Assembly (NCBI GenBank): GCA_041862375.1
Contig: JBGVTE010000097.1
Span: 1 to 27,075 of the forward strand
Source of the DNA: WVZL01 sp041862375
GTDB taxonomy: Bacteria; Acidobacteriota; Aminicenantia; Aminicenantales; Aminicenantaceae
Direction of reading: 5' to 3'
DNA length: 27,075 bases
Made by a program: the position numbers and the translations under genes
In this document: positions 7,197-15,217 of the stretch, one piece after another
How positions within the stretch are numbered: the stretch's first letter is position 1
How the letters are laid out: every line of letters starts with the position of its first letter
Notes under the pieces: model-generated
Database searches by the model: none
The model's input: only the letters and a program-made list of their open reading frames with translations
Told to the model about the DNA's origin: nothing

Positions 7197-8828
7197 ATGA
7201 AAAAAATTAACCTGATCTCCACTAAATCATTGTTTACACTTCTCTTTTTCGTCATTTCTCTTTCTTTTCTTCTGCTCTCTGCCGCTGAAATTCCAGAGGA
7301 TGTCCTTAAAGCGAAAAATTCAATAACAGGAAGGATGATTGTTTCCCACATTGATTTTCTTGCATCCCAATACTGCCGCGGACGCCAAACAGGGGATAGA
7401 GGGATGGATATAGCCTCAAAGTACATTGCCTCTGTTTTCAAGGGAGCAGGGCTTGAACCGGCAGGCGAGTACGGAAGCTATTTTCAGCGAGTAAGATTGA
7501 AAGCAGTATCCCTCTCTGACCGGATTCACCTCGCCATAGAAGAAAGGAAGGATGGAGTGAAGCTAATAAAAAAAGCCCAAATGGAATGGGATTTTCTTCC
7601 GGTGAGCCTTTCCGCAGAAAAAGAAGTCACAGCACCTCTTGTTTTTGCGGGTTATGGAATTACCGCTCCTGAGCATAAATACGACGATTACAAAAACTTA
7701 GATGCCAGAGGAAAAGTTGTATTAGTCATGCGCCATGAACCAGGTGAGAACGATCCACAGAGTCCCTTTGAGGGCCGCCGTCTTTCAAATTACGGCTCGC
7801 TTCTGAGCAAAATCCTCAACGCCCAGAAGCATGGTGCAGTCGGCATTCTTTTCGCCACCGAGCCTTTAAACCATAAAAACCTCACTCCTTCTTCTACAGG
7901 AGGAACGTACTGGCCATCTCTTCGGAAAAAGCGAATGGAGGATGAAGAGGATTTTAAATACATGAAGTTTTCCCCTGATGTTAAAATTGTCGGCGATAAC
8001 TTTGGAGTTGAAATTCCAGCAGCAGCCATTGACGATAAGCTTGCTGATCACCTGCTCGGAGAAAATCGCTCCCTCCTCAGCCTCCAGGAAGAGATTGACA
8101 AAGAGATGCTGCCCCATTCCTTTCCTATCCCTAACATAAGGATTTCTCTCGCAGTAGATTTCAAAAATGAACCTGTCCTTGCCTATAATATCGTTGCCAA
8201 AGTCCGTGGGAGCGATCCTGCCCTCAAGGAGGAAGTGATCATTGTCGGAGCGCACTACGATCACGAAGGAAAAGATAACCGCGGTCGGGTTTTCGGCGGA
8301 GCAGATGACAACGCTTCAGGAACAGCAGGTGTAATTGAGCTTGCACGTGCCTTCCAGAACCTGAAGGAAAAGCCAAAAAGAACCATTCTTTTCATTCTTT
8401 TTACTGCCGAAGAGGAGGGGCTCCTTGGTGCACGATACTATGTTGACAACCCACTGTTTCCTCTGAAAAAGACAGTAGCCATGATCAACCTGGACATGAT
8501 AGGTCGGAATGATGTCGACCAGATGTCTCTTATCGGAAGGTACCAGTATCCAAAGCTCTTTACCATCATTGATTCCTTAAATCGTGAGACCGTTAACTTT
8601 GACCTGAACTTTGCTGTTGAAGAGTTTATCCGTCAATCAGACCATTTTCCTTTTATGAGAAAAGATGTCCCGACAGTATTCTTCAATTCAGGAATGCATG
8701 ACGAGCTTCACTCGCCAAGGGATACAGCTGACCTCATAATTCCCGAGAAGATTCAAAAGGTAGCGCAGCTCGTTTTTCTTTCTCTCTGGGAGATAGCTGA
8801 GCTGCCGCCAAAAACGAGCTTGAAATGA
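7197..8828 (+). CDS. Secreted M28-family zinc aminopeptidase with PA domain
   Basis: A 543-residue exported peptidase. A signal peptide covers about residues 1-29 (FTLLFFVISLSFLLLSAAE). A protease-associated (PA) insert lies near residues 135-215. The C-terminal M28 domain has all zinc-site motifs: VGAHYDH (His353), GADDNASG (Asp370/371), FTAEEEGLLGA (Glu405/406), NLDMIGRN, and a final His in HDELHSPRDT. It should remove N-terminal amino acids from peptides outside the cytoplasm as a di-zinc enzyme. An AAAGGAGGTAAA ribosome binding site precedes the ATG. The following LolA-like gene begins 14 bases after its stop, so the two are probably co-transcribed. Confidence 0.93.
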   Translation: MKKINLISTKSLFTLLFFVISLSFLLLSAAEIPEDVLKAKNSITGRMIVSHIDFLASQYCRGRQTGDRGMDIASKYIASVFKGAGLEPAGEYGSYFQRVRLKAVSLSDRIHLAIEERKDGVKLIKKAQMEWDFLPVSLSAEKEVTAPLVFAGYGITAPEHKYDDYKNLDARGKVVLVMRHEPGENDPQSPFEGRRLSNYGSLLSKILNAQKHGAVGILFATEPLNHKNLTPSSTGGTYWPSLRKKRMEDEEDFKYMKFSPDVKIVGDNFGVEIPAAAIDDKLADHLLGENRSLLSLQEEIDKEMLPHSFPIPNIRISLAVDFKNEPVLAYNIVAKVRGSDPALKEEVIIVGAHYDHEGKDNRGRVFGGADDNASGTAGVIELARAFQNLKEKPKRTILFILFTAEEEGLLGARYYVDNPLFPLKKTVAMINLDMIGRNDVDQMSLIGRYQYPKLFTIIDSLNRETVNFDLNFAVEEFIRQSDHFPFMRKDVPTVFFNSGMHDELHSPRDTADLIIPEKIQKVAQLVFLSLWEIAELPPKTSLK

Positions 8829-8842
8829 AAGGGGAGGATGCC

Positions 8843-9601
8843 ATGAAAAAAATAACCGTATTCATTGCAATATTTTTATTTACAATAAATATTTTTGCCC
8901 AGAGTCCAGAAGAAGTTGTAAAGAAGTGTGTTAGTGCTTTAGGAGGGGAAGAGGCTGTAAAGAAATTTTCCGATTATAAGGCAAAAGGCGAAATAAAAAT
9001 TTCCATGCGGGGTATGGAGATCCCGGGAAAGATTGAATCCATCATCATGGGAAAAAAGAAATGGCTGAGAGCTGAAATTGTTTTCGGAAAAGATGTTTTC
9101 ACCATACTACAGGCATATGACGGAAAAACAGCCTGGATGGACAGGTTTGGCTCAATCGTTGACCAGCCATCGCTCAATTATGAGTCGGATTTAGACCATG
9201 ATGTATCTCTCCTGATTGAGAGGGAAGCTTCATTTTCATTTGCCAAGGAAAAAGAGGTTGATGGGAGAAAAGCCTTCGGCATAGAAGTTGATTTTAAGGG
9301 TAAAAAGACCACTTTCTTTATCGATAAAGAGACCTATACGATTATTGAAATGGTGTATAAAGACCTGTATTTTGGAGAAAAGTACACCAAAGAAATGATT
9401 GAGAAGAAAATAAAGTATGAAAACTACAGAAAAATTGATAATGTTTTATTTCCTACAAAAATGACTGTATACCAGGAAGGAAAGAAGCAGTTTGAATTTA
9501 GTCTGAGCGAAGTCTCCTTCAATCCTCAAGTTGCTCTTGCTAAATTCGCGCGCCCCGACCAGAAACTCGACCTCCGCTACTCTGAAGAACTAATCAATTA
9601 A
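8843..9601 (+). CDS. Exported LolA-like beta-sheet protein
   Basis: The ATG at 8843 is preferred because GGGGAGGA lies just upstream and because it begins a clean signal peptide (MKKITVFIAIFLFTINIFAQ); an ATG at 8825 overlapping the peptidase stop adds only six residues without a ribosome binding site. The mature part starts SPEEVVKKCVSALGG, then alternates short beta strands (KAKGEIKISMRGMEI; YDGKTAWMDRFGS; KTTFFIDKETYTIIEM), as in outer-membrane lipoprotein sorting LolA/LolB-like folds. It may carry a hydrophobic ligand in the periplasm. It follows the peptidase closely, and both are exported. The family call is by fold pattern, not by a diagnostic motif. Confidence 0.7.
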   Translation: MKKITVFIAIFLFTINIFAQSPEEVVKKCVSALGGEEAVKKFSDYKAKGEIKISMRGMEIPGKIESIIMGKKKWLRAEIVFGKDVFTILQAYDGKTAWMDRFGSIVDQPSLNYESDLDHDVSLLIEREASFSFAKEKEVDGRKAFGIEVDFKGKKTTFFIDKETYTIIEMVYKDLYFGEKYTKEMIEKKIKYENYRKIDNVLFPTKMTVYQEGKKQFEFSLSEVSFNPQVALAKFARPDQKLDLRYSEELIN

Positions 9602-9613
9602 GCAGGGCAAGAG

Positions 9614-9656
9614 AAAAGGGGACAGGAAACTTTTAGCAAAGGGACTGTCCCCTTTT
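9614..9656. terminator. Bidirectional terminator hairpin
   Basis: A perfect 12-base inverted repeat AAAAGGGGACAG / CTGTCCCCTTTT (9614-9625 and 9645-9656) has a T run on the right arm and an A run on the left arm, so it can end transcription both ways. It lies between two convergent genes. Its GGGGACAGG core also resembles the dispersed repeat ends at 1664 and 5941, so it may be a co-opted repeat. Confidence 0.75.
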
Positions 9657-9662
9657 TTATTT

Positions 9663-11792
9663 TTAATAACGGAGTTTAGTCAGCTTCACTTCCTTGCTAA
9701 GAATAGCACCTTCCTTATCAGGTATTTCTACTTTCAGAGTGTAATCGCCGAAAAATAGAGTCCTGAGATGAAGGTTAAATATTCCACTCCAGACCTTTGA
9801 CTCTTTATTCCATGATTCTGCGACTAATTCCCCAGGAATTGGTTGAACGGATCCTCTTTTCCCTGAAGCTTTGAATACTGGCTGTACTACCATCTTCCCC
9901 CTGGGTAGATATACTTGAAGAAACAAAGAGGCATCCTGCATTTTTTGAAATTGATTAGTTACTGCTGGAAAAAACTTTTTTTCACCATACTCAAGGCTTC
10001 CACCTATTTTAGAAAGAGAGAAGTATTTTTTTTCTCCCTCTGGATTTGCAGTAAGAAATCCTAAAACGCAATTGATTATAGCTCCCTGCTCGGTTTCCTT
10101 AAAATCTGGAAGAGAAAAAGATGACTCCCACGTACCAATTTCTTCCGTTTGATCATCATAAAGGGTAAAAATAACATGATACTCTCTTTGACTGAATTCA
10201 ATCTCTTGACCTGTTAAGTGAAAGCAGAAATAATCAGTGGTCTTTGTAAAATTTATAAAGGAAGAATCTATGTTTAAAGGAATATTAATCTCTCCCTTAT
10301 ATGTGCTTCCTCTTTTTTTGTCTTTGACCCATATATGAAGGTTAAATGTCTTCAGGCCGTATGTGACTTCTCTTTCTACAAACAATTTCCTCGCTGGAAG
10401 AGCAATACTCATCCAGGGTATATATTTGTTTGAATCCAAGTTGAAAGGAATAAATTCAGCTTCAAAAGGTAATTTCTTGTATAATTCTGGATTATAAAAA
10501 GTAGATGAAAGTAGCATTTTCATTTTTTCTTCATCAGAATAATCTGTATAGCCATTCCGGGATCGGACATTAACTCTTGAACGTCTCACTTCGACTCTTA
10601 TTTTGTGATACTTGTTATCCGGTATTTTTCTGGGCGGATAATAGCTCAGTTGGTAATAATAATTTAAATCTGTTCTCATCACCTGTTTGAACCTATCAAA
10701 TTTTTTTGCACCTCTCAATGAAACTGCTCCTGTTTCTTCAGATATCCACCTTAAACTCTGTACTTTTTTTAATTTCTCCTGAGCTTTTTCCTTGCGCTTC
10801 GATGCTTCGTCGGGAGGCTCAGCAGAAGTCGTGAAGAAATATTCTGTGAAAGTACCGGGGTCTAAAGTATAGATGGATATATTCTGAGTGTTTCCATAAC
10901 GAATGAGCTCCTTTATTACTTCAGGCCCACACATACTCTTTTCTTTCTTGAGGATATTGAAGGGATCATAAATTCTTAAGGGAAGGGGATTATCAGAAGG
11001 ACGACAGGGAAGCTCTGGAATACCATCACTAATCAGCAGGATCGATTTTCTTCCAGGTATGTCTTTTATCATGTTAAAAACAGCTAGAATTCCTCCAATT
11101 GATATCTCAAACTTTAGCTTCTCAGATAGCATATATTCATACCATAAGTTTTCATATTGTTGAGGTTTACCCAGTTTTCTTTCTGCTCGAGCCTGACTTC
11201 CTGAACTCTCAACTCCCAATTCTTGTGCCATCGTTATCGAATCAAGGGACTTCTCTTCCCATATATCCCCAGCTGCCCTGGCTACAGCCGAATGAACAAG
11301 TTCCTCATCTGTAGTAAAAGGTTGAAGTATCTCGAGTCTCTTTATTGGGTTCAGATGAATAATCATGACTTCATGACCAAGTTTAACCAGAGAATTAAGC
11401 TCATTGATTATTTTTTTAGCTCCTCGTCTGAGGTGCCTTGACCAGGAATTAACTCCATCAACTACAACTACGAGCTTTTTGGATGGCCGATCCAGAGGGA
11501 TCTCTTCTGCAGGTTTCTCCTCTATCGGAACTGCCTTTCTTTCTTCGAAACTTATAAGCTCTAAAGAATTGATCGGAACCTTTATGTTATCTTCGAAGAG
11601 TATGAAATCATCCTTGCTTAAATCAGTGACAAAATTCCCTTCTTTGTCTGTTACAATAACGTCAACCAAGATTAGTCTTACAGTTACCTCATGTTTTTCA
11701 GGAGGGAGTAACTTCTCCTGTTTCTGAAATCCCAGAAGAACACAAAAGAAGGTTAATGCAGTCGACAAAAATAAAATAATCCATCTTTTCAT
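9663..11792 (-). CDS. Exported VWFA-related (acidobacterial-type) protein
   Basis: A 709-residue secreted protein. A signal peptide (about MKRWIILFLSTALTFFCVLLG) is followed by the signature start of the VWFA-related acidobacterial domain: VRLILVDVIVTDKEGNFVTD, then LSKDDFILFEDN. A von Willebrand A-like domain follows (VVVVDGVNSWSRH at the metal-site strand, later SILLISDG), with the usual DxSxS replaced by DGVNS, so metal binding may be altered. The last 300 residues look like beta-rich domains. Such proteins are thought to mediate adhesion or complex assembly outside the cell; the partner is unknown. An AGGTTAAG motif precedes the ATG. The metallopeptidase lipoprotein gene lies 58 bases upstream on the same strand, suggesting an operon. 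Confidence 0.88.
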   Translation of the reverse strand: MKRWIILFLSTALTFFCVLLGFQKQEKLLPPEKHEVTVRLILVDVIVTDKEGNFVTDLSKDDFILFEDNIKVPINSLELISFEERKAVPIEEKPAEEIPLDRPSKKLVVVVDGVNSWSRHLRRGAKKIINELNSLVKLGHEVMIIHLNPIKRLEILQPFTTDEELVHSAVARAAGDIWEEKSLDSITMAQELGVESSGSQARAERKLGKPQQYENLWYEYMLSEKLKFEISIGGILAVFNMIKDIPGRKSILLISDGIPELPCRPSDNPLPLRIYDPFNILKKEKSMCGPEVIKELIRYGNTQNISIYTLDPGTFTEYFFTTSAEPPDEASKRKEKAQEKLKKVQSLRWISEETGAVSLRGAKKFDRFKQVMRTDLNYYYQLSYYPPRKIPDNKYHKIRVEVRRSRVNVRSRNGYTDYSDEEKMKMLLSSTFYNPELYKKLPFEAEFIPFNLDSNKYIPWMSIALPARKLFVEREVTYGLKTFNLHIWVKDKKRGSTYKGEINIPLNIDSSFINFTKTTDYFCFHLTGQEIEFSQREYHVIFTLYDDQTEEIGTWESSFSLPDFKETEQGAIINCVLGFLTANPEGEKKYFSLSKIGGSLEYGEKKFFPAVTNQFQKMQDASLFLQVYLPRGKMVVQPVFKASGKRGSVQPIPGELVAESWNKESKVWSGIFNLHLRTLFFGDYTLKVEIPDKEGAILSKEVKLTKLRY

Positions 11793-11850
11793 TGTTCTTA
11801 ACCTGTTTTATTTCCTAAGAAAGGTCAATTCCTTTCGTTCCTCTCGAACC

Positions 11851-12630
11851 TTAATAATTATCCAAAAAAATTAGCCATTCTTCTTCAGCATCTTCTGTTG
11901 AAAATCCATAGATAGATTTAAACTTCTGTTTGACTTCTTGCAGGATATCTTCTGAGCTTCCTGTTTTAAAAATAGATATCATCTTATCTATCCCATAATT
12001 ATCTATCATAAATCTGACAAATGATCCTGATTCCGGATAGGTAATTGTGCTGTCATAATTTCCGAAATTATAGCTGGTCAGTATATCGTCCAAAGCAAGC
12101 AGAGTTCCTTCATCTTTGAATTTTTTGGCCCAGTAATGCACCGGCTCACCCCACCAGTATGCAGTGTAATCGTTATTATACGGGTTTGTTGAAAAAGCCA
12201 CTGCGATTCCCTCACCGAAAAAGGCGGAAGCTCTTCCGATTAAATATGTATAACAATGGACGCATTCATGATTATCTATAGGCCATATAGTGTGTATGGT
12301 TAGATTGTATGAGATTGCATAGGCATTAGTATATCCTATCCCAGTCTGTTGTCTCATGTGATCTCTATCTCTATATTTGTAATAATCAATTTTTTTCCAG
12401 CATGTTACGCCCAATTGGCTGGTCGCCCATGCATGATAAGCTTCCTGCCATTCTGGCCTAACATAATCACCGGGAACATAATGGAAAATAAAATTTTCTG
12501 TCTCCAGAGTTTCTGTAAGAGGATCGACTTCTTCGGTGGCAGGAGCATGAGGACTTTTGCAGGAGAGGAATAGTGATAGGATAAAAGCGAAAAGAGGAAA
12601 CAATATCTTAATCTTATAAATTTTCATCAT
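11851..12630 (-). CDS. Lipoprotein with HExxH metallopeptidase (gluzincin-like) domain
   Basis: A 259-residue predicted lipoprotein: a hydrophobic N-terminus ends in lipobox LFLSC (Cys24). The body contains a zinc-peptidase motif HECVH (residues 121-125), followed by FFGEGIAVAF, whose Glu140 can be the third zinc ligand. This layout resembles the peptidase MA-like gluzincins, here with a short spacing. Several conserved-looking aromatic residues (YWWGEPVHYWAKKF) surround the active site. It is probably a surface or periplasmic protease, or a substrate-binding relative of one. ATG codons at 12630 and 12627 are both possible; no clear ribosome binding site decides. It lies upstream of the VWFA-related gene in the same direction. 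Confidence 0.75.
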   Translation of the reverse strand: MMKIYKIKILFPLFAFILSLFLSCKSPHAPATEEVDPLTETLETENFIFHYVPGDYVRPEWQEAYHAWATSQLGVTCWKKIDYYKYRDRDHMRQQTGIGYTNAYAISYNLTIHTIWPIDNHECVHCYTYLIGRASAFFGEGIAVAFSTNPYNNDYTAYWWGEPVHYWAKKFKDEGTLLALDDILTSYNFGNYDSTITYPESGSFVRFMIDNYGIDKMISIFKTGSSEDILQEVKQKFKSIYGFSTEDAEEEWLIFLDNY

Positions 12631-12790
12631 TTTTTATACAAGAATTAGTTTTTAACAGAATTAGAAACAGAAGACTGATAAATATTAAAAGAATAAAGAT
12701 GAAGAATTTTTTTCTGATGGATTCTATCTACCCCTTTGTTTTTATATATTTTTGTTTTGTTAATTAAATTTTACTTCTCTTTCGAACAAT

Positions 12791-12893
12791 TTTCAATCTA
12801 ATGTTCCTGTTTAATTTTTCAATCTAAAGTTTCAATCTGGTGTATCTATTCAGTATTTCAATCTCAAGTTTCAAACTAATGTTCCTATTTCGG
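12791..12893. repeat. Degenerate 39-bp tandem repeat
   Basis: The 9-mer TTTCAATCT begins at 12791, 12817, 12830 and 12856, and a variant TTTCAAACT at 12869. The spacings 26, 13, 26, 13 define a 39-base unit with about 2.6 copies (12791-12829, 12830-12868, then a partial copy). The two full units match at 30 of 39 positions. CTAATGTTCCT recurs in units 1 and 3. It lies in the roughly 420-base gap (12631-13050) between the divergent metallopeptidase gene and the tRNA; the rest of that gap is AT-rich with no gene seen. Confidence 0.65.
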
Positions 12894-13024
12894 TTGTAGA
12901 TTTGCTTTGATAGGTACGATATCGTTCAGGCAGGCTTTGTAAGATTAAATTAATTTTAAAGGCACCTGGTTACCTCTTTTTTTATTTTTTTGTCGCGTCC
13001 TCTTTTTTCTGTTTTTATATCTGT

Positions 13025-13030
13025 TATAAT
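13025..13030 (+). promoter_or_regulatory. -10 box of the tRNA gene
   Basis: A perfect TATAAT lies 20 bases before the tRNA, at a position suited to start transcription near 13037. A matching -35 box is not evident in the T-rich sequence upstream. Confidence 0.4.
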
Positions 13031-13050
13031 AATAACCACATTTACATAGT

Positions 13051-13127
<77 letters not shown>

Positions 13128-13180
13128 GATAAACTCTCTAATTATCAATATCTTAAATCACTCCATAATATTCTCACTGT

Positions 13181-13228
13181 TAGGCAAACATAGGCGATTT
13201 TAGGCATTTTACGTCACATATACGTCAC
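13181..13228. repeat. Helically phased short direct repeats downstream of the tRNA
   Basis: TAGGC begins at 13181, 13191 and 13201, exactly 10 bases apart. Immediately after, TACGTCAC begins at 13210 and 13221, 11 bases apart. Repeats on one face of the helix are typical of multi-protein binding sites such as recombinase arm sites, iterons or operators. No recombinase gene is present in the window. Confidence 0.5.
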
Positions 13229-13246
13229 CGATTTGGTGGTAAAATA

Positions 13247-13270
13247 AGAGTACACTATGAATTGTACTCT
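13247..13270. promoter_or_regulatory. Palindrome AGAGTACA-N8-TGTACTCT
   Basis: Perfect 8-base arms with an 8-base spacer end 26 bases before the zinc-ribbon start codon and just before its AGGAGG motif. The size and position suit an operator for a dimeric repressor, or a leader hairpin. No regulator is identified. Confidence 0.5.
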
Positions 13271-13295
13271 CAATGAATATATTAGGAGGTAGTAA

Positions 13296-13523
13296 ATGCC
13301 TAAGTTCTGGGACTTTAAAGACGAAATTACATTCACTCCAAGAGCAGAAGGTAGAGAGGTCTTCGTAGGCAGGTGCTTGAATTGTAAACGAAAATTGCGG
13401 ATTGTGATCGATAATGATGCGACTGAATGGTGGGCTGGGATTTGTAAATGTGGTTATAGAAACATTTGGGATCTAAACGAACCAGAAGAATGTTATCAAA
13501 GAATAGAGAGAGTGAAGGATTGA
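13296..13523 (+). CDS. Small zinc-ribbon protein, unknown function
   Basis: The 75-residue protein starts at an ATG with a strong AGGAGGT ribosome binding site. It carries two cysteine pairs, CLNC (about residues 27-30) and CKC (about 50-52), separated by a short beta hairpin (KRKLRIVIDNDATEWWAG). This is a zinc-ribbon pattern, with CxC instead of CxxC in the second knuckle. It has no membrane segment. It is the first gene after tRNA-Arg, behind a palindrome and phased repeats, so it may be a cargo or control gene of an integrated element. I do not recognise the family. Confidence 0.7.
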   Translation: MPKFWDFKDEITFTPRAEGREVFVGRCLNCKRKLRIVIDNDATEWWAGICKCGYRNIWDLNEPEECYQRIERVKD

Positions 13524-13706
13524 ACATTCAATCACTATTAATGTTAACAATAGTCTAAGAAACAGAGAAATTACCAGTTGAACATCGTTGATGATGACTT
13601 CCTATAATATTTAGAGAGTTATGAATAAATTTTCTTTATAGTAGTTTTAACTATTATCAGTCAATTTTGATCAGAAGTTGATCCAGGTGTAAAAGTCTAC
13701 TTAGAA

Positions 13707-13723
13707 AAGAGTCACGGACTCTT
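13707..13723. repeat. AAGAGTC-ACG-GACTCTT hairpin
   Basis: A perfect 7-base inverted repeat with a 3-base loop. It is followed directly by TGACCTGCCCCCC, which on the other strand reads GGGGGGCAGGTCA and resembles the GGGGnCAGG repeat ends elsewhere in the window. It lies in a 260-base gap (13524-13785) without a gene, and may be a relic of a repeat element or of an older insertion sequence end. Confidence 0.45.
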
Positions 13724-13848
13724 GACCTGCCCCCCAACATTGTTACACATGCAAAGTGAGAGCACTAAGCTCGGGGATCTCCTCCTGTAAAAATGGTCCA
13801 CGCATAATGTTAGTTTTTTGGTAAGATTTCGTAAAGGAGGTTTTGTCT

Positions 13849-14115
13849 ATGAAGAAGTCGAAGTTCTCAGAGGAGCAGATCGCCTTTGCGCTTCGGCAGG
13901 CAGAGACGGGAACACGCGTGGCCGAGGTCTGTAGGAAGTTGGGGATTACAGAGCAGACGTTTTACCGCTGGAAGCGTAAGTACGGAGGGCTCGGAGTATC
14001 CGAACTCCGCCGGTTAAAGCAGCTGGAGGAGGAGAACAGACGCCTGAAGCGCATGGTGGCCGATTTAAGCCTCGATAAGCAGATGCTCCAGGATGTTTTA
14101 TCAAAAAAACTCTAA
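13849..14115 (+). CDS. IS3-family transposase OrfA (helix-turn-helix)
   Basis: An 88-residue OrfA of the IS407-like branch. A helix-turn-helix covers residues 1-45 (SEEQIAFALRQAETGTRVAE, then ITEQTFYRWKRKYGG), and a leucine-zipper-like helix follows (LKQLEEENRRLKRMVADLSL). It binds the inverted repeats and is normally joined to OrfB by programmed frameshifting. The ATG at 13849 lies 8 bases after AAAGGAGG; an upstream TTG at 13843 is less likely. The frame ends just after a run of seven A residues. Confidence 0.9.
   Translation: MKKSKFSEEQIAFALRQAETGTRVAEVCRKLGITEQTFYRWKRKYGGLGVSELRRLKQLEEENRRLKRMVADLSLDKQMLQDVLSKKL
14103..14110 (+). promoter_or_regulatory. Probable -1 programmed frameshift site between orfA and orfB
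   Basis: Seven A residues followed by C form the slippery heptamer A-AAA-AAA in the orfA frame, two codons before its TAA. In the -1 frame the sequence is open from here through orfB without a stop, so a slip would yield an OrfAB fusion transposase, as is known for the IS3 family. Confidence 0.65.
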
Positions 14116-14138
14116 AGCCAGACCAGAAGCGAAGGCAA

Positions 14139-14981
14139 GTGGGGCATCTAATGGATGCGTATTGGGTGAGCGAGAGGCGGGCATGCGAAGTTATCAGGAT
14201 CTGGCGCTCGTCCCACCGGTACTGTTCCAAGAAGAGAGACGACCGAGCCCTGCGGATGCGGATCCGTGAGATCGCAGAGACGCGTGTTCGGTACGGATAT
14301 CTCAGGATTTATATCCTGCTTCGACGCGAGGGCTGGCGCGTCAACCACAAGCGGGTATACAGGATCTACCGGGAGGAGGGGCTAAACTTACGCAGGAAAC
14401 GCCCTCGTCGTCTTGTCACAGGGAGTCGACGGATGGATCGGCCGGAAGTCGAATGTCCTAACGCCTGCTGGAGTATGGATTTTGTCTGCGACAGCCTGTT
14501 CAACGGGCATCGATTCCGGGTGTTAACGATAGTCGATAATTATAGTCGCGAATGCCTGGCGATCGAAGCCGGCCAAAGCATCAAGGGGCATGATGTTGCG
14601 GCAGTCATGCAGCGGCTCGTAAAAGAACGAGGCATTCCGAACCGCATCCAATGCGACAACGGGAGCGAGTTTATCTCTAGGGTTTTGGACAAGTGGGCCT
14701 ATGAACATGGGGTGACGATGGATTTCTCGAGGCCCGGTAAGCCGATGGATAATGCTATGATCGAGTCGTTCAATGGGTCGTTTCGGGATGAATGTCTGAA
14801 TGTAAATTGGTTCTTGTCAATTGATGACGCACGAGAGAAAATAGAAATGTGGCGTGAGGAGTATAATGAATTTCGGCCTCACAGCTCGCTTGGAGGCCTG
14901 ACGCCACGGCAGTTCGCCGAGCAGTTTAGGAGTATACAAGGCCAAAAAACTATATTTTTAACTGGACCAGCTTTTGAGTAG
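14139..14981 (+). CDS. IS3-family transposase OrfB (DDE integrase domain)
   Basis: This is the catalytic part of the transposase. An HTH_21-like segment near YGYLRIYILLRREGWRVNHK is followed by the rve integrase core. The three catalytic acids are visible in CWSMDFVCDS, IQCDNGSEF and IESFNGSFRDECLN, and the end carries EYNEFRPHSSLGGLTPRQF. All key residues are present, so the element may still be active. The listed GTG start is only the first possible one; the frame is open upstream to the orfA slippery site, so the natural product is probably the OrfAB fusion. Its codon use is more GC-rich than the TIR gene downstream. Confidence 0.92.
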   Translation: MGHLMDAYWVSERRACEVIRIWRSSHRYCSKKRDDRALRMRIREIAETRVRYGYLRIYILLRREGWRVNHKRVYRIYREEGLNLRRKRPRRLVTGSRRMDRPEVECPNACWSMDFVCDSLFNGHRFRVLTIVDNYSRECLAIEAGQSIKGHDVAAVMQRLVKERGIPNRIQCDNGSEFISRVLDKWAYEHGVTMDFSRPGKPMDNAMIESFNGSFRDECLNVNWFLSIDDAREKIEMWREEYNEFRPHSSLGGLTPRQFAEQFRSIQGQKTIFLTGPAFE

Positions 14982-14982
14982 G

Positions 14983-15072
14983 GCTCTGGAGCGATTCTAT
15001 AACATGGATCGTCCGCATGGAGCATTCAAGGGTAAAACACCTTATGAAGCTATGAGGAATATGTTAGAATAA
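14983..15072 (+). pseudogene. C-terminal remnant of an IS481-like/integrase-core transposase
   Basis: Right after the IS3 end the sequence reads in frame RALERFYNMDRPHGAFKGK then TPYEAMRNMLE and a TAA stop. The YNxDRPHGAFxGKTPYEAxR pattern is the usual C-terminus of IS481-like transposases. Only about 30 codons survive; no N-terminal part was found left of the IS3 element. It records an earlier insertion at this site. Confidence 0.7.
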
Positions 15073-15179
15073 TTGAGATATTGTTCAAGAGGGTATGAAA
15101 TATTATAAAATACGTACAAGAGTCGTTTCGCTATGTAAGATAGTAAGTTAACACTGGTATCAGTAACGAACCTTATTGG

Positions 15180-15212
15180 AAAATATGAATTAGCATATAA
15201 TTTTCATATTTT
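15180..15212. promoter_or_regulatory. Perfect 10-base inverted repeat upstream of the TIR gene
   Basis: AAAATATGAA (15180-15189) and TTCATATTTT (15203-15212) are exact reverse complements separated by 13 bases, and end 5 bases before the TIR-HEAT start codon. This could be an operator or a hairpin that hides the start region. The TIR gene itself has no good ribosome binding site, which would fit tight control. Confidence 0.45.
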
Positions 15213-15217
15213 AAGAA

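Larger units (their letters stand above)
13786..14981 (+). mobile_element. IS3-family insertion sequence, apparently intact
   Basis: The element has two consecutive transposase frames and imperfect terminal inverted repeats: 13786-13821 on the left and 14942-14977 on the right match at 25 of 36 positions, including TGGTCCA and the inner TAGTTTTTTGG. The exact outer ends are uncertain, because the orfB stop codon lies two bases beyond the right repeat as defined here. No clear target duplication was seen. It lies directly before the tail of another transposase, so it probably inserted into, or next to, an older element. Confidence 0.8.

Noticed and set aside
12791..12893. CRISPR array
   Set aside because: Only 2.6 degenerate 39-base units without unique spacers, and no cas genes in the window.
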